Part shown: piece by piece, positions 1-7,387 of the stretch
How the letters are laid out: each line of letters starts with the position of its first letter
Position numbering within the stretch: position 1 is the first letter of the stretch
Source: an uncultured Clostridia bacterium
GTDB lineage: Bacteria; Bacillota; Clostridia; TANB77; CAG-508
Reading direction: 5' to 3'
DNA length: 34,439 nucleotides
Assembly (NCBI GenBank): GCA_934183045.1
Contig: CAKPRW010000003.1
Coordinates: 1-34,439, forward strand
The notes under the pieces: model-generated
Database searches by the model: none
Told to the model about the DNA's origin: nothing
What the model saw: only the letters and a program-made list of their open reading frames with translations
Program-made: the position numbers and the translations under genes

Positions 1-184
1 CTACTATATCTGCCAATTCTTCGACATTATTATCTTCTAAATATTCTTTTACTTCTTCTTGTAGTTTTTGGTTTAATTTATTTAAATATTCTTCATCATT
101 CAACTTTCTCGTTATTGCTACTTTACCTTCGCTATTTATGATCTCTGGTATTTTATCTCTTACTAATTTATTATATATTTTCAT
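1..184 (-). CDS. MazG-like nucleotide pyrophosphohydrolase, partial
   Basis: The protein starts at the ATG at 184 and runs off the left edge, so only about 61 residues are visible. It opens MKIYNKLVRDKIPEII, a signature start of small phosphoribosyl-ATP pyrophosphohydrolase-like (MazG superfamily) house-cleaning proteins. It continues with the helix pair EEVKEYLEDNNVEELADI, which fits the ExxE...ExxD magnesium-binding pattern of all-alpha NTP pyrophosphatases. A GGAG ribosome binding site lies at 197-200, slightly far (12 bases) from the start. Family members hydrolyse (d)NTPs or related nucleotides to monophosphate and pyrophosphate; the substrate cannot be told from this fragment. It is not the hisE enzyme on context, because no his genes are near. 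Confidence 0.75.
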   Translation of the reverse strand, partial: MKIYNKLVRDKIPEIINSEGKVAITRKLNDEEYLNKLNQKLQEEVKEYLEDNNVEELADIV

Positions 185-360
185 AAACTTTTCAATCTCC
201 TTTAAGATAACTTGTCTTTAATATCTCTATCATTTATTTTATATCACAAATCCCAAAATCTTCATAGTATTTTATCAATATTTTAATATTACTTAAAAAA
301 TATTACATCTTTTATTTAAAGTTACATACTTAAATGTGGTTAGTTCGTTTATAAACGCTA

Positions 361-387
361 AAACTCCCTCTTACAAAGAGGGAGTTT
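361..387 (-). terminator. Perfect 12-bp hairpin, likely terminator of the hydrolase gene
   Basis: AAACTCCCTCTT (361-372) and AAGAGGGAGTTT (376-387) are exact inverted repeats around a 3-base loop. The hairpin lies 54 bases past the stop of the minus-strand hydrolase gene at 442. Read on the minus strand it ends in TTT TAG CGTTT, a modest U tract. Read on the plus strand the tail is CTATTTACTT, so it could also act that way. Confidence 0.6.
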
Positions 388-441
388 CTATTTACTTGTC
401 AAAACTTGCATAAATTACCAATAATTTACGCAATATAACTA

Positions 442-993
442 TTATAAATAACTTACTATATCTTCAAATGTGTCATATCCACTTTCGCTATTAATGTGTC
501 CTGCATTTGGTATTAAAATTTGCTCTGTTGCAATTTTATCTGCAAAGTGTTTTTCCACTTCATATGTTACATAAGGATCATTATCTGAATAGAAACAAAT
601 TATTTCATTAGCATAATGTTTTACATCTTCCAAGTTGTCAAAATACATTGATTTATTAACATTATCATATTCTTCATTTATGCCTAGATAATTATTAAAT
701 CCACATACGAATATTAATTTCTTAACTTTTACTTTATTTTCAACTAGAAATTTTGATATGAATATTGGTGCAATACTATGTCCTATAATTGTTGTATTTT
801 CATTTATAAGTCCTAAATCCAAATAATATTTTAGCAACTTACTCCAATTTTCATAATTTTGATATCCTACTCCTATTGGAAAATCTGGCACATATACTTG
901 TTTGCCATCTTCTGTTATAAAATCATATAACCAACTAAACCAATTTCCAAATGGACTTCCGAATGAGCCGTGAATTATAAAATAATTTTCCAT
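442..993 (-). CDS. RBBP9/YdeN-type alpha/beta hydrolase
   Basis: This is a 183-residue cytoplasmic protein, close to the usual 180-190 of the RBBP9/YdeN family of small serine hydrolases. Visible landmarks are the early HGSFGSPFGNWF strand-loop, the nucleophile elbow GHSIAP with Ser73, the acid in YSDNDPYV (Asp139), and His166 in PNAGHINSESGY. The spacing of this Ser-Asp-His triad fits the family, and the NAGHIN.ESG ending is typical of it. A strong site, AGGAGG, precedes the ATG. It is probably monocistronic with the cupin gene just upstream (74 bases apart), and a hairpin follows at 361-387. The natural substrate is unknown; family members are tested as esterases but physiological roles are mostly undefined. 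Confidence 0.85.
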   Translation of the reverse strand: MENYFIIHGSFGSPFGNWFSWLYDFITEDGKQVYVPDFPIGVGYQNYENWSKLLKYYLDLGLINENTTIIGHSIAPIFISKFLVENKVKVKKLIFVCGFNNYLGINEEYDNVNKSMYFDNLEDVKHYANEIICFYSDNDPYVTYEVEKHFADKIATEQILIPNAGHINSESGYDTFEDIVSYL

Positions 994-1067
994 TTATTTT
1001 TTCCTCCTATGATTAAATTAGCATACATTATGCTCCATAAAATATCTCTTTATTTCTAATTTAGTAT

Positions 1068-1421
1068 TTATTCGTCAAACAATTTACATTGATTTTTATT
1101 CCATGCTGGAGTACATACAATTGCAAGTTTAAATGAACCTTCCCAATAATAAATGTCCTTTTTATTTATAAATATAATATCTCCTTTTTTAAACCTAAAA
1201 CATTCATCATCTCTTTTATAAATTGTTCCATTACCTTCTAATACGTAACATAATTCTTCGCATTCTAAATTTGAACAATATCCTTTTTCTGGATATCTTC
1301 CGTTTATTTCATTTATACAGAAATCTAAATTTTTTTCATTTAAATCTATTGAATATTCTAGCACTGAACTGGTATCTGCATATTTGAATTTTTTTGCATG
1401 CTCTTCTTTAACTATTTTCAT
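1068..1421 (-). CDS. Single-domain cupin protein lacking the usual metal ligands
   Basis: This is a 117-residue small beta-barrel protein. The cupin core is recognisable from CEELCYVLEGNGTIYKRD (first motif, about residues 54-71) and FKKGDIIFINKKDIYYW (second motif, about 77-93). In a canonical cupin the first motif begins HxHx(3-4)E and the second ends in His. Here Glu56 survives, but the two first-motif histidine positions read Cys49 and Asn51, and the second-motif His position is Tyr. Metal-dependent catalysis by the standard ligand set therefore looks unlikely; a binding or sensory role is possible. The start is set by GGAGGAAT nine bases upstream. It lies immediately upstream of the hydrolase gene on the same strand. 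Confidence 0.75.
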   Translation of the reverse strand: MKIVKEEHAKKFKYADTSSVLEYSIDLNEKNLDFCINEINGRYPEKGYCSNLECEELCYVLEGNGTIYKRDDECFRFKKGDIIFINKKDIYYWEGSFKLAIVCTPAWNKNQCKLFDE

Positions 1422-1585
1422 CGCTTTATTCCTCCATTAAACACTTTTACATTTTTTCAACTATCAAATATTTTTTAAGACAATTCCGAATTATATAAAT
1501 AATTAATATGGATCTTCAGTCTCAAATTCTATTGGCTCTTGTTCTAATTATAAAACACCTTAGAATCTTTGTATAGAGGATTTTA

Positions 1586-3275
1586 TTAAGATCCTACTAA
1601 TTCATAATATTCTCCTTGTTTTTCTATAAGTTCATTGTGATTTCCTTCTTCTATTATTTTTCCATCTTTCATAAGCAATATTTTATCGCAATTTTTTATT
1701 GTTGACAATCTATGTGCTATAATAAAACTTATCTTTCCTTTTGTTATCTCCTCAATTGCTTTCCTTACCAGCATTTCCGATTTATACGAAAGTGATGCTG
1801 TTGCTTCATCTAATATAATAATTTCTGGATCTTCTACCATAACCCTTGTGAAATTCAACAATTGTTTTTCACCTGTTGAAAAAATATCTGTATCGCTTGA
1901 AATCCTTGTTTCATATCCATCTTTTAAGCTAATTATCTTCTCATGTAAATTTAACTTTTTACAAATTTCAATTATTTCATCCTTTGAAATATCTTTGTTT
2001 GCATAGTTTATATTTTCTAAAATCGTACCATCAAATATTACAACTTTTTGCATTATATATCCTATTTTGTTTCTTAAACTTCTTATACTATATTCTCTAT
2101 AATCTTTTCCATTTATTTTAATTGTTCCTTCATCTACATCATAAAATCTACATAGTAAATTTACTAAACTTGTCTTTCCACTACCAGTTCTTCCTATTAA
2201 TGCGGTACTTTGATTTTTTTGCGTTTCAAATGATATATGATTTAATACATTTTTTTCACTATTGTATGAAAAACTAACATTATTAAATTCAACTTTTTCT
2301 ACTTTCTTAAGTTCAATTCCAATATCAATATTTTCTTCTTCATTTTGTAAAATATTATTTATTTTTTCATACGATATTTTCCCAACATTTCTATATTGAA
2401 ATCCTTCTATTACCCATCTAGCATATGTTTCTGGCGAAGATATGTATCTTGCAAGTATTATCATAGCACCATATGTTATAATTCCTTGCTCTACACTAAT
2501 AGAACCTATTAGTATATTGATTACTCCTACAAAAGAAACTATAAAATCATATAAGCAACTATATATTCTAATATTTTTTTCTAATTTATTGGCTGACTTT
2601 TCATATTGTGAAATTAACATTTTTAATTCTTTTAATCTCTCTTCTTCAATCTCTAATGCTTTTATTGTAGAATATCCTTGAACTTGTTCATTAGACCAGT
2701 TTAATATTTTAGCATTTGCTTCTCTTTTCAACTTTGTATATTGAATTGATTTTTTATTGAAAATATGTGTTACAAAAAATCCTATTATATATATTAAAAA
2801 AGTTATTGTAACAATAGGAATATTTAAATAAGCTAGAACAAGTAATGTTCCTACTAATCTTACTATTCCCGCAAAATATGATCTACATATTCCAGTTCCA
2901 TACCACATAGAGAACTCTTTAGTGTCATTTATAATATTTTCTAGTATTTCTCCTACTCTTATTTTATCTAAATTACTTTGTTTAGTATTTTGTAATTTTT
3001 TATAAATTTTCTCACGATAATCGGCTTGTAATTCTTTTTCAAATCCTGTATCATTAAAATCTTCAAAAAATGTCGCAATTGACCTCAATATATTAACTCC
3101 AAAATAGCTTATACCTAATACTAGTATTAAATTTATATTTTTACTTGGTATTGCATATTCTACCATTATTATTGTATAAGCTATAAAAGCTACAACCATA
3201 GCACTAGTAATAAACCATCCGAATTGCTATCTTAACTGCTTGTTTTCTATAATTTTTTAAAATTTCCTCTAACAT
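1586..3275 (-). CDS. ABC exporter half-transporter B (catalytic partner), frameshifted near the N-terminus
   Basis: This is a type IV ABC exporter subunit: membrane domain, then nucleotide-binding domain with Walker A GRTGSGKTSL, Walker B IIILDEAT with its catalytic Glu, and H-loop IIAHRLST. The signature motif is degenerate (FSTGEKQ instead of LSGGQ), as in one half of heterodimeric exporters of the BmrCD and TM287/288 type. The uninterrupted frame is 1586-3199 (537 residues). A better start is the ATG at 3275, three bases after the upstream gene's stop and with GAGGAA inside that gene's last codons. It reads MLEEILKNYRKQAVKIA and then shifts frame at about 3207-3229. Removing one A from GCAATTC joins it to FGWFITSAMVVAF and gives about 562 residues. 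The D-loop is also unusual (ATASLS; Asp missing). The substrate is unknown. Confidence 0.85.
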
Positions 3276-3278
3276 TAT

Positions 3279-5039
3279 TTATAATTCCTCATCTTCTAAT
3301 ATTTTGTTATTGCTTATTTCTATAATATCTTTATATAACATATTGTTTTTCATTAATTCTTCATGAGAGCCTTCTTCTATAGTTTTATTATTGATAAATA
3401 AAACTTTATCACATTTTCTTACAACTTCTGAATCATGCGAAATAATGATTGTTCCTTTTTTCATTTCTATAATATTATTTAATATATTAATTTTCGTCTT
3501 TGTATCAAGCTTTGATAATGAATCATCAAAAATAATGAATTTATTTTCTTTAATTAGACTTCTTGCTATTGCTATTCTCTGTTTTTGACCTCCAGAAATA
3601 TTGTTTCCGCCCTTACCTATCATATAATTAATTGTATTATCAAATCCTTTTATATCTTCATATATTTCAGCTAACTTTAATACCTCTAATATCTTTTTGT
3701 CTTCAATATTTTTATTCGTTACATTAATATTATTTTTAATTGTATCTGTAAACAAATATGAATCTTGGAGAACCACTCCTATGTAGTTTCTTAAACTTTT
3801 TTTACTAATATCTTTTATATTGTATTTTCCTATATAGATATTTCCTGTATAATCATAAAATCCTAACATTGTTTTTGATATAATTGTTTTTCCTGAACCA
3901 TTATCTCCGATAATTGCTATATTTTCATTCTTTTTTATGGTAAAATTCAAATCTTGCAATATCGTATTATCATTTAATTTTATAGAAACATTTTCAAAAA
4001 CAATATCTCCATCAAGTTTTACATCAGGATTCACTTCTTTATCTTCTTCTAATTTCATTAGCTCTGCTAATTTTTTATAAGCAACTATAAACTCATTGAT
4101 TTCCTTTAATTTATCTACTGATTTATATACATACTCTAATATTTTTGTACTATACGTTAATAATATTGATATTGTTGCAAGTGTAAGTTCTCCTTTTACA
4201 ACTAAAATTCCACCCCATAATAATATAAATGGTTCTTTAAAATTTCTTAAAGTATGCGTTCCTATTCCATATAATACTTTTATTTTAGCTAATTTTATGT
4301 CTTTTCTTTTATACTGGCTATTCATTTTCGAAAAATCTTCTATCTCTTTATCTTTTCTATTAAAAATTTTTAACATCTTAGATTCTTCAATTCCTATTGT
4401 TGTTCTATTTATTACCTCTCTATTCATATCAACAATGTCTTCAACTAATGGTTTTGAAACCTTAAAATACCATATTGATAAAAGAACTATTAAACAACAA
4501 ATTATGCCTATAAATAATCCTATAGTGCTATTTAATTTTAAAGTTTGTGCAACTGCAAATATAATAATAAAAATTGTATCAAAAAATAGATTTATTTGAG
4601 AATTAAAAAATTCTGAATAAGTTATAGCATCATTATTTACTCTTTGTATTACATTAGATTTATCTATACTGCTAAACTGCATATATTCTATTTTTGGTAT
4701 ATGTTTTAATATTATTTCTTTAACATTCCTATTTATTTTCAAATTGAATTTTGTGTTAATTTTGCTTTTCAAATAATTTACTATAAATACTAATACATTT
4801 ACTAATATTAACACCAAAACAAGTATTATAATTTTTGATATTTTACTATCTGAATAGAATAGTTTTCTTATTAAAGTTGGAATTACACTTTCATCTCCCA
4901 TTATAATTCCATCAAGTGCATATTGTATGAACATTGGTATTAAAACTAAAAGTCTTGAATATATTGCACTTAATATTAGTGTTAATACTATATAAAATTT
5001 TGTTCCTTTTAATGTTCTGTTTAAAAAACTATTTTTCAT
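3279..5039 (-). CDS. ABC exporter half-transporter A (degenerate-site partner)
   Basis: This is a 586-residue ABC exporter subunit, full length for the family. The membrane domain covers roughly residues 1-325, with several long hydrophobic helices. The nucleotide-binding domain follows with Walker A GDNGSGKTIISK, a canonical signature ISGGQKQR, Walker B FIIFDDSLSKLD and H-loop IISHDSEV. The Walker B glutamate is replaced by Asp (DD). In heterodimeric exporters such as TM287/288 and BmrC/BmrD this change marks the subunit that forms the degenerate ATP site with the partner's altered signature motif. The gene directly downstream supplies exactly that altered signature. The two genes are three bases apart and surely cotranscribed. 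The likely role is drug, lipid or peptide export; the substrate cannot be read from sequence. Confidence 0.9.
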   Translation of the reverse strand: MKNSFLNRTLKGTKFYIVLTLILSAIYSRLLVLIPMFIQYALDGIIMGDESVIPTLIRKLFYSDSKISKIIILVLVLILVNVLVFIVNYLKSKINTKFNLKINRNVKEIILKHIPKIEYMQFSSIDKSNVIQRVNNDAITYSEFFNSQINLFFDTIFIIIFAVAQTLKLNSTIGLFIGIICCLIVLLSIWYFKVSKPLVEDIVDMNREVINRTTIGIEESKMLKIFNRKDKEIEDFSKMNSQYKRKDIKLAKIKVLYGIGTHTLRNFKEPFILLWGGILVVKGELTLATISILLTYSTKILEYVYKSVDKLKEINEFIVAYKKLAELMKLEEDKEVNPDVKLDGDIVFENVSIKLNDNTILQDLNFTIKKNENIAIIGDNGSGKTIISKTMLGFYDYTGNIYIGKYNIKDISKKSLRNYIGVVLQDSYLFTDTIKNNINVTNKNIEDKKILEVLKLAEIYEDIKGFDNTINYMIGKGGNNISGGQKQRIAIARSLIKENKFIIFDDSLSKLDTKTKINILNNIIEMKKGTIIISHDSEVVRKCDKVLFINNKTIEEGSHEELMKNNMLYKDIIEISNNKILEDEEL

Positions 5040-5075
5040 TTTTATTGTTCCTTTTTTACTATTTCATTTTTGTAA

Positions 5076-5159
5076 TTATTTTTCATTGTTTTTCTCCATT
5101 TCTTTTAGTAGTTTTTCTAAAAATACTGCAACTCCATCTTCATCATTATCAAGTATACA
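5076..5159 (-). pseudogene. Possible C-terminal fossil of a Cof-type HAD hydrolase
   Basis: The minus strand reads CILDNDEDGVAVFLEKLL, then nine more residues and a stop at 5076. N-[DE]-EDGVAkxLEkLL is the typical C-terminus of Cof/YbiV-type HAD phosphatases, where it follows the last catalytic motif. No upstream part of such an enzyme is present; the frame closes just before, inside the rlmD-like repeat. The match is short (about 20 informative residues), so this is a suggestion based on family knowledge. Confidence 0.4.
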
Positions 5160-5202
5160 TGTCTTGTTTTAGTTGTAGCACTGCTACACACTTCACATGG
5201 CT
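5148..5202 (-). repeat. Copy of the rlmD 3' end (second copy at 7332-7387)
   Basis: These 55 bases match 7332-7387 with one substitution and one single-base gap. At the second site the segment encodes the last residues of the methyltransferase (SHVECVAVLQLKQDM plus stop). Here the same frame reads SHVKCVAVLQLKQDM, but the missing base destroys the stop. It therefore looks like the detached 3' end of a second or transferred copy of the methyltransferase gene. Confidence 0.85.
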
Positions 5203-5368
5203 CGGACACTTTCTGGAGATAGTTTTTGCTAGCCTCGCATGATGACTGTTGATTTTTATAGTTTTGAACTACCAAGTTTTTTCTCAGCAATTAAATTTTT
5301 ATCTTCTTCTCTCTTGATTTCATTGCCACTTTTTAGGATAAAAGTTATCACTCTTGGATTTATTTTTT

Positions 5369-5881
5369 CTAATTATACAACCTGCTATCACTTTCATTTA
5401 TATTTCCCTCCAAACTATATTTTACAGCTAAAATGTTTTCTTGCTCATCTACATCAATATGCATTTTGAAATTATAATTATCATCTATTAAACCTTTTAT
5501 AAAAAACCTATCTAAAACTATTATGTTAGATAATATTTTTTCTTTTTTTAATATCTCTTGTATTTCAATCCATTCTGATGTATTTTCTTCAAATTCTTGT
5601 GATTCTCCTTCACTATCACTTGCAAGAAATACATCAAAATCAAATATTCTATTTGGATATTCAATTATCATATTTCCTTTATACGTTAAATCTTTAACAT
5701 CTAGTCCTGTTTCCTCTTTCATCTCTCTTATAGCTGTTTGTTCTGGTAACTCTCCTTCTTCAATTTTACCACCAGGTATGTCATAATATTCTTCTTTATT
5801 TCCTTGTTTATATGTAGTTGCCACCACATTATTGTTTTTTATTAAATAGCATCTTACTGCTTTTCTTATTGGCTTATTCAT
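5369..5881 (-). CDS. Nudix hydrolase
   Basis: This is a 170-residue protein with a complete Nudix box, GX5EX7REUXEEXGU, at residues 38-60. It begins GGKIEEGELPEQ and contains IREMKEETGL (Arg52-Glu53, Glu56-Glu57), which provides the metal-binding and catalytic glutamates. The N-terminal strands (AVRCYLIKNNNVVATTYK) and the PGG just before the box fit the MutT-like fold. Nudix enzymes cleave nucleoside diphosphates linked to another moiety; the specific substrate is not predictable here. An AAGGTGG site lies about 14 bases before the ATG, which is long, so translation may be moderate. The HD-domain gene begins 26 bases upstream in transcription order, so the two are probably cotranscribed. Confidence 0.9.
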   Translation of the reverse strand: MNKPIRKAVRCYLIKNNNVVATTYKQGNKEEYYDIPGGKIEEGELPEQTAIREMKEETGLDVKDLTYKGNMIIEYPNRIFDFDVFLASDSEGESQEFEENTSEWIEIQEILKKEKILSNIIVLDRFFIKGLIDDNYNFKMHIDVDEQENILAVKYSLEGNINESDSRLYN

Positions 5882-5907
5882 ATTTTATCTTAACACCACC
5901 TTAATTA

Positions 5908-6681
5908 TTAATTGCATTTATTTTCTATATATTCTTTAGCACATTTTCTTATATCTTCCATCTTTTGTTTTGTATCATAATTTTTATATTCAATTCTATC
6001 TATCAAAATATCTATGTAATTTTTTTCTTTTACGTATTGCAAAGATATATCAAAATTCAAATCAAATATAAATGCAATCACACAAACCCAATAATCAATG
6101 ATTGTTTTTCTATCTTCTAATTTTATGCATTTATGTTTCATAAAATCTTCATATACTTTGCTACTTATGTTTTCATAATTTATAGTTTCCTTGTTATATA
6201 TCTTTGGGAAGATATCTTCTAATTCATCTTTTTGCTTAACTCTAAAATTATCAAGTTTGTCTGCATCTCTTATTATTTTACAATGTAATAATTCTTTACT
6301 GTTTACATCATTTTCTATTTTAAATTTATTATGATTATATATCGCTTTATAAATTATATTGTCATAGCTTCTATCATCAATAAATTGTGTAATTAATCCA
6401 TCTTCAAGTAAAGCTTTTACTCCAAATTCTGCATGTTCAATATTTTTATCGTTAAACTCTTTAAATCTTTTTACTTGTTCAAATCTTCCTATATCATGCA
6501 ACAATGCTATTGTTTTTGCAAGTTCAATATTTTCCTTGTCTAATTTTAATCCTTCCGCTATATACTCGCTTTTATTAATCACTTCATAAGTATGTCTTAT
6601 CTTTAATGCAATGCTTCTATCTTCTACATTATAGTTTTTCAAGTATTCTTTAAATGCTTTTTCTGCTCTCAAAAAGTCCAT
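5908..6681 (-). CDS. HD-domain metal-dependent phosphohydrolase
   Basis: This is a 257-residue protein with an HD domain in its first 145 residues. His30 (RHTYEV), the doublet His62-Asp63 in LLHDIGRF, His83, His117 in YNHNK and Asp139 in IRDADKLDN match the H...HD...H...H...D metal ligands of the superfamily. The C-terminal 110 residues are helical with no recognised motif. HD proteins of this size hydrolyse nucleotides or related phosphate esters, but the substrate is unknown. The start is set by AGGAG seven bases before the ATG at 6681. It is the first gene of a probable two-gene unit with the Nudix hydrolase, which suggests a shared nucleotide-related role (inference). Confidence 0.85.
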   Translation of the reverse strand: MDFLRAEKAFKEYLKNYNVEDRSIALKIRHTYEVINKSEYIAEGLKLDKENIELAKTIALLHDIGRFEQVKRFKEFNDKNIEHAEFGVKALLEDGLITQFIDDRSYDNIIYKAIYNHNKFKIENDVNSKELLHCKIIRDADKLDNFRVKQKDELEDIFPKIYNKETINYENISSKVYEDFMKHKCIKLEDRKTIIDYWVCVIAFIFDLNFDISLQYVKEKNYIDILIDRIEYKNYDTKQKMEDIRKCAKEYIENKCN

Positions 6682-6888
6682 AACAGCTCTCCTACTCTCT
6701 TTCTTATTTTATACCACATATTAACAATTTTTCATAGTATTTTCCAAGATTTCCAAACATATTTATCCTTACATTTGCTTAACTCCAACAAAATCCCCAA
6801 TGGAAATAATGTCAAAAGCAAACGGCAGTGAGTTTATTTTACTCTTGATATTATTTTTATTGGAGATTAAATTTATTTTGCAAATGTT

Positions 6889-7008
6889 ATAGCACGAATT
6901 TTTAAGTTTTTTCGTGATATAAAACTCCATAGGACGAAATTTTCGATTTTTTCGTTCTATAAATTTTTATAAGACGGATTTTCCTAATTTTTCGTCCTAT
7001 AAAAAAAT
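6889..7008. repeat. Three tandem 40-base units, each an imperfect hairpin
   Basis: Units begin at 6889 (ATAGCACGAA), 6929 (ATAGGACGAA) and 6969 (ATAAGACGGA), exactly 40 bases apart. Each unit contains a right arm related to TTCGTxCTAT (TTCGTGATAT, TTCGTTCTAT, TTCGTCCTAT) that pairs with its own left arm, with a T-rich loop. The units have diverged from one another but keep the pairing. Confidence 0.75.
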
Positions 7009-7040
7009 AAGTATCAGCACATATCTACTGACACTTATTT
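7005..7040 (-). terminator. Rho-independent terminator downstream of rlmD
   Basis: AAATAAGTATCAG (7005-7017) pairs with CTGACACTTATTT (7028-7040) over 12 of 13 positions around a 10-base loop. Read on the minus strand, the stem runs straight into seven T residues. It lies 300 bases beyond the rlmD stop, so either the rlmD transcript has a long 3' end or the hairpin belongs to an unrecognised transcript in the gap. Confidence 0.7.
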
Positions 7041-7086
7041 AAATAAAGATTCTCTATAACTCATTTCAATAAATTTTCTGTAACAC

Positions 7087-7182
7087 TTGAAATACCTAAG
7101 TTTTCCTCATATCTACTAATCAACACAAGTTATCCCTGTTATGCTCACAGTAGATACACTCTCATATTTCCTAGTATTTCAA
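7087..7182. other. Long imperfect foldback
   Basis: TTGAAATAC (7087-7095) pairs with GTATTTCAA (7174-7182), and TATCTACT (7110-7117) pairs with AGTAGATA (7149-7156). These give two coaxial stems with an internal bulge and a 31-base loop. It might be a structured RNA or a decayed miniature element; the sequence does not decide. Confidence 0.45.
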
Positions 7183-7331
7183 ACACTTTGCTCAATTTTC
7201 CAAAAAATAATTTATGTGTTTCCACTTACCACTTATGCAATTACTTTAACTTTTACACCTAAATTTTGATGTTTTTCTTTCCCAAATCCACCTTTTTATT
7301 CAAAAGTTATAATCTCTGAAACTATATCGAA

Positions 7332-7387
7332 ATCAAGTATTACATGTCTTGTTTTAGTTGTAGCACTGCTACACACTCCACATGGCT
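7332..7387 (-). repeat. Second copy of the rlmD 3'-end repeat (inside rlmD)
   Basis: This is the functional copy: it covers the last codons and stop of rlmD plus eight bases beyond. It matches 5148-5202 at all but one substitution and one inserted T. The extra T at 7341 completes the TAA stop that the other copy lacks. Confidence 0.85.

Larger units (their letters stand above)
5040..5368. other. Gene-free stretch with gene fossils
   Basis: No intact gene lies between the ABC exporter and the Nudix gene. The stretch holds at least two coding remnants on the minus strand. One resembles the end of a Cof-type HAD phosphatase (5076-5159). The other is a near-copy of the 3' end of the rlmD gene found at 7340 (5148-5202). 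A third open stretch of about 34 codons (about 5266-5370, including SGNEIKREEDKNLIAEKK) is not recognised. The middle, about 5160-5240, is noticeably richer in G+C than its surroundings. Confidence 0.6.
6682..7339. other. 658-bp gene-free region with structured repeats
   Basis: No convincing gene is seen on either strand between the HD gene and rlmD. The region contains three 40-base tandem units that each fold into a hairpin (6889-7008), a strong hairpin with a T run (7005-7040), and a long imperfect foldback (7087-7182). The copied rlmD 3' segment begins at its right edge (7332). A 27-codon plus-strand open frame at 6809-6892 encodes a hydrophobic peptide but has a poor ribosome binding site. 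Confidence 0.7.

Noticed and set aside
1501..1560. Short coding remnant LEQEPIEFETEDPY before a stop on the minus strand, just past the ABC gene
   Set aside because: It is only 14 residues, has no start and no recognisable family; it could be a lost C-terminal tail but cannot be supported.
6889..7008. CRISPR array
   Set aside because: There are only three units, directly adjacent without spacers, each self-pairing. No cas genes are in the window.
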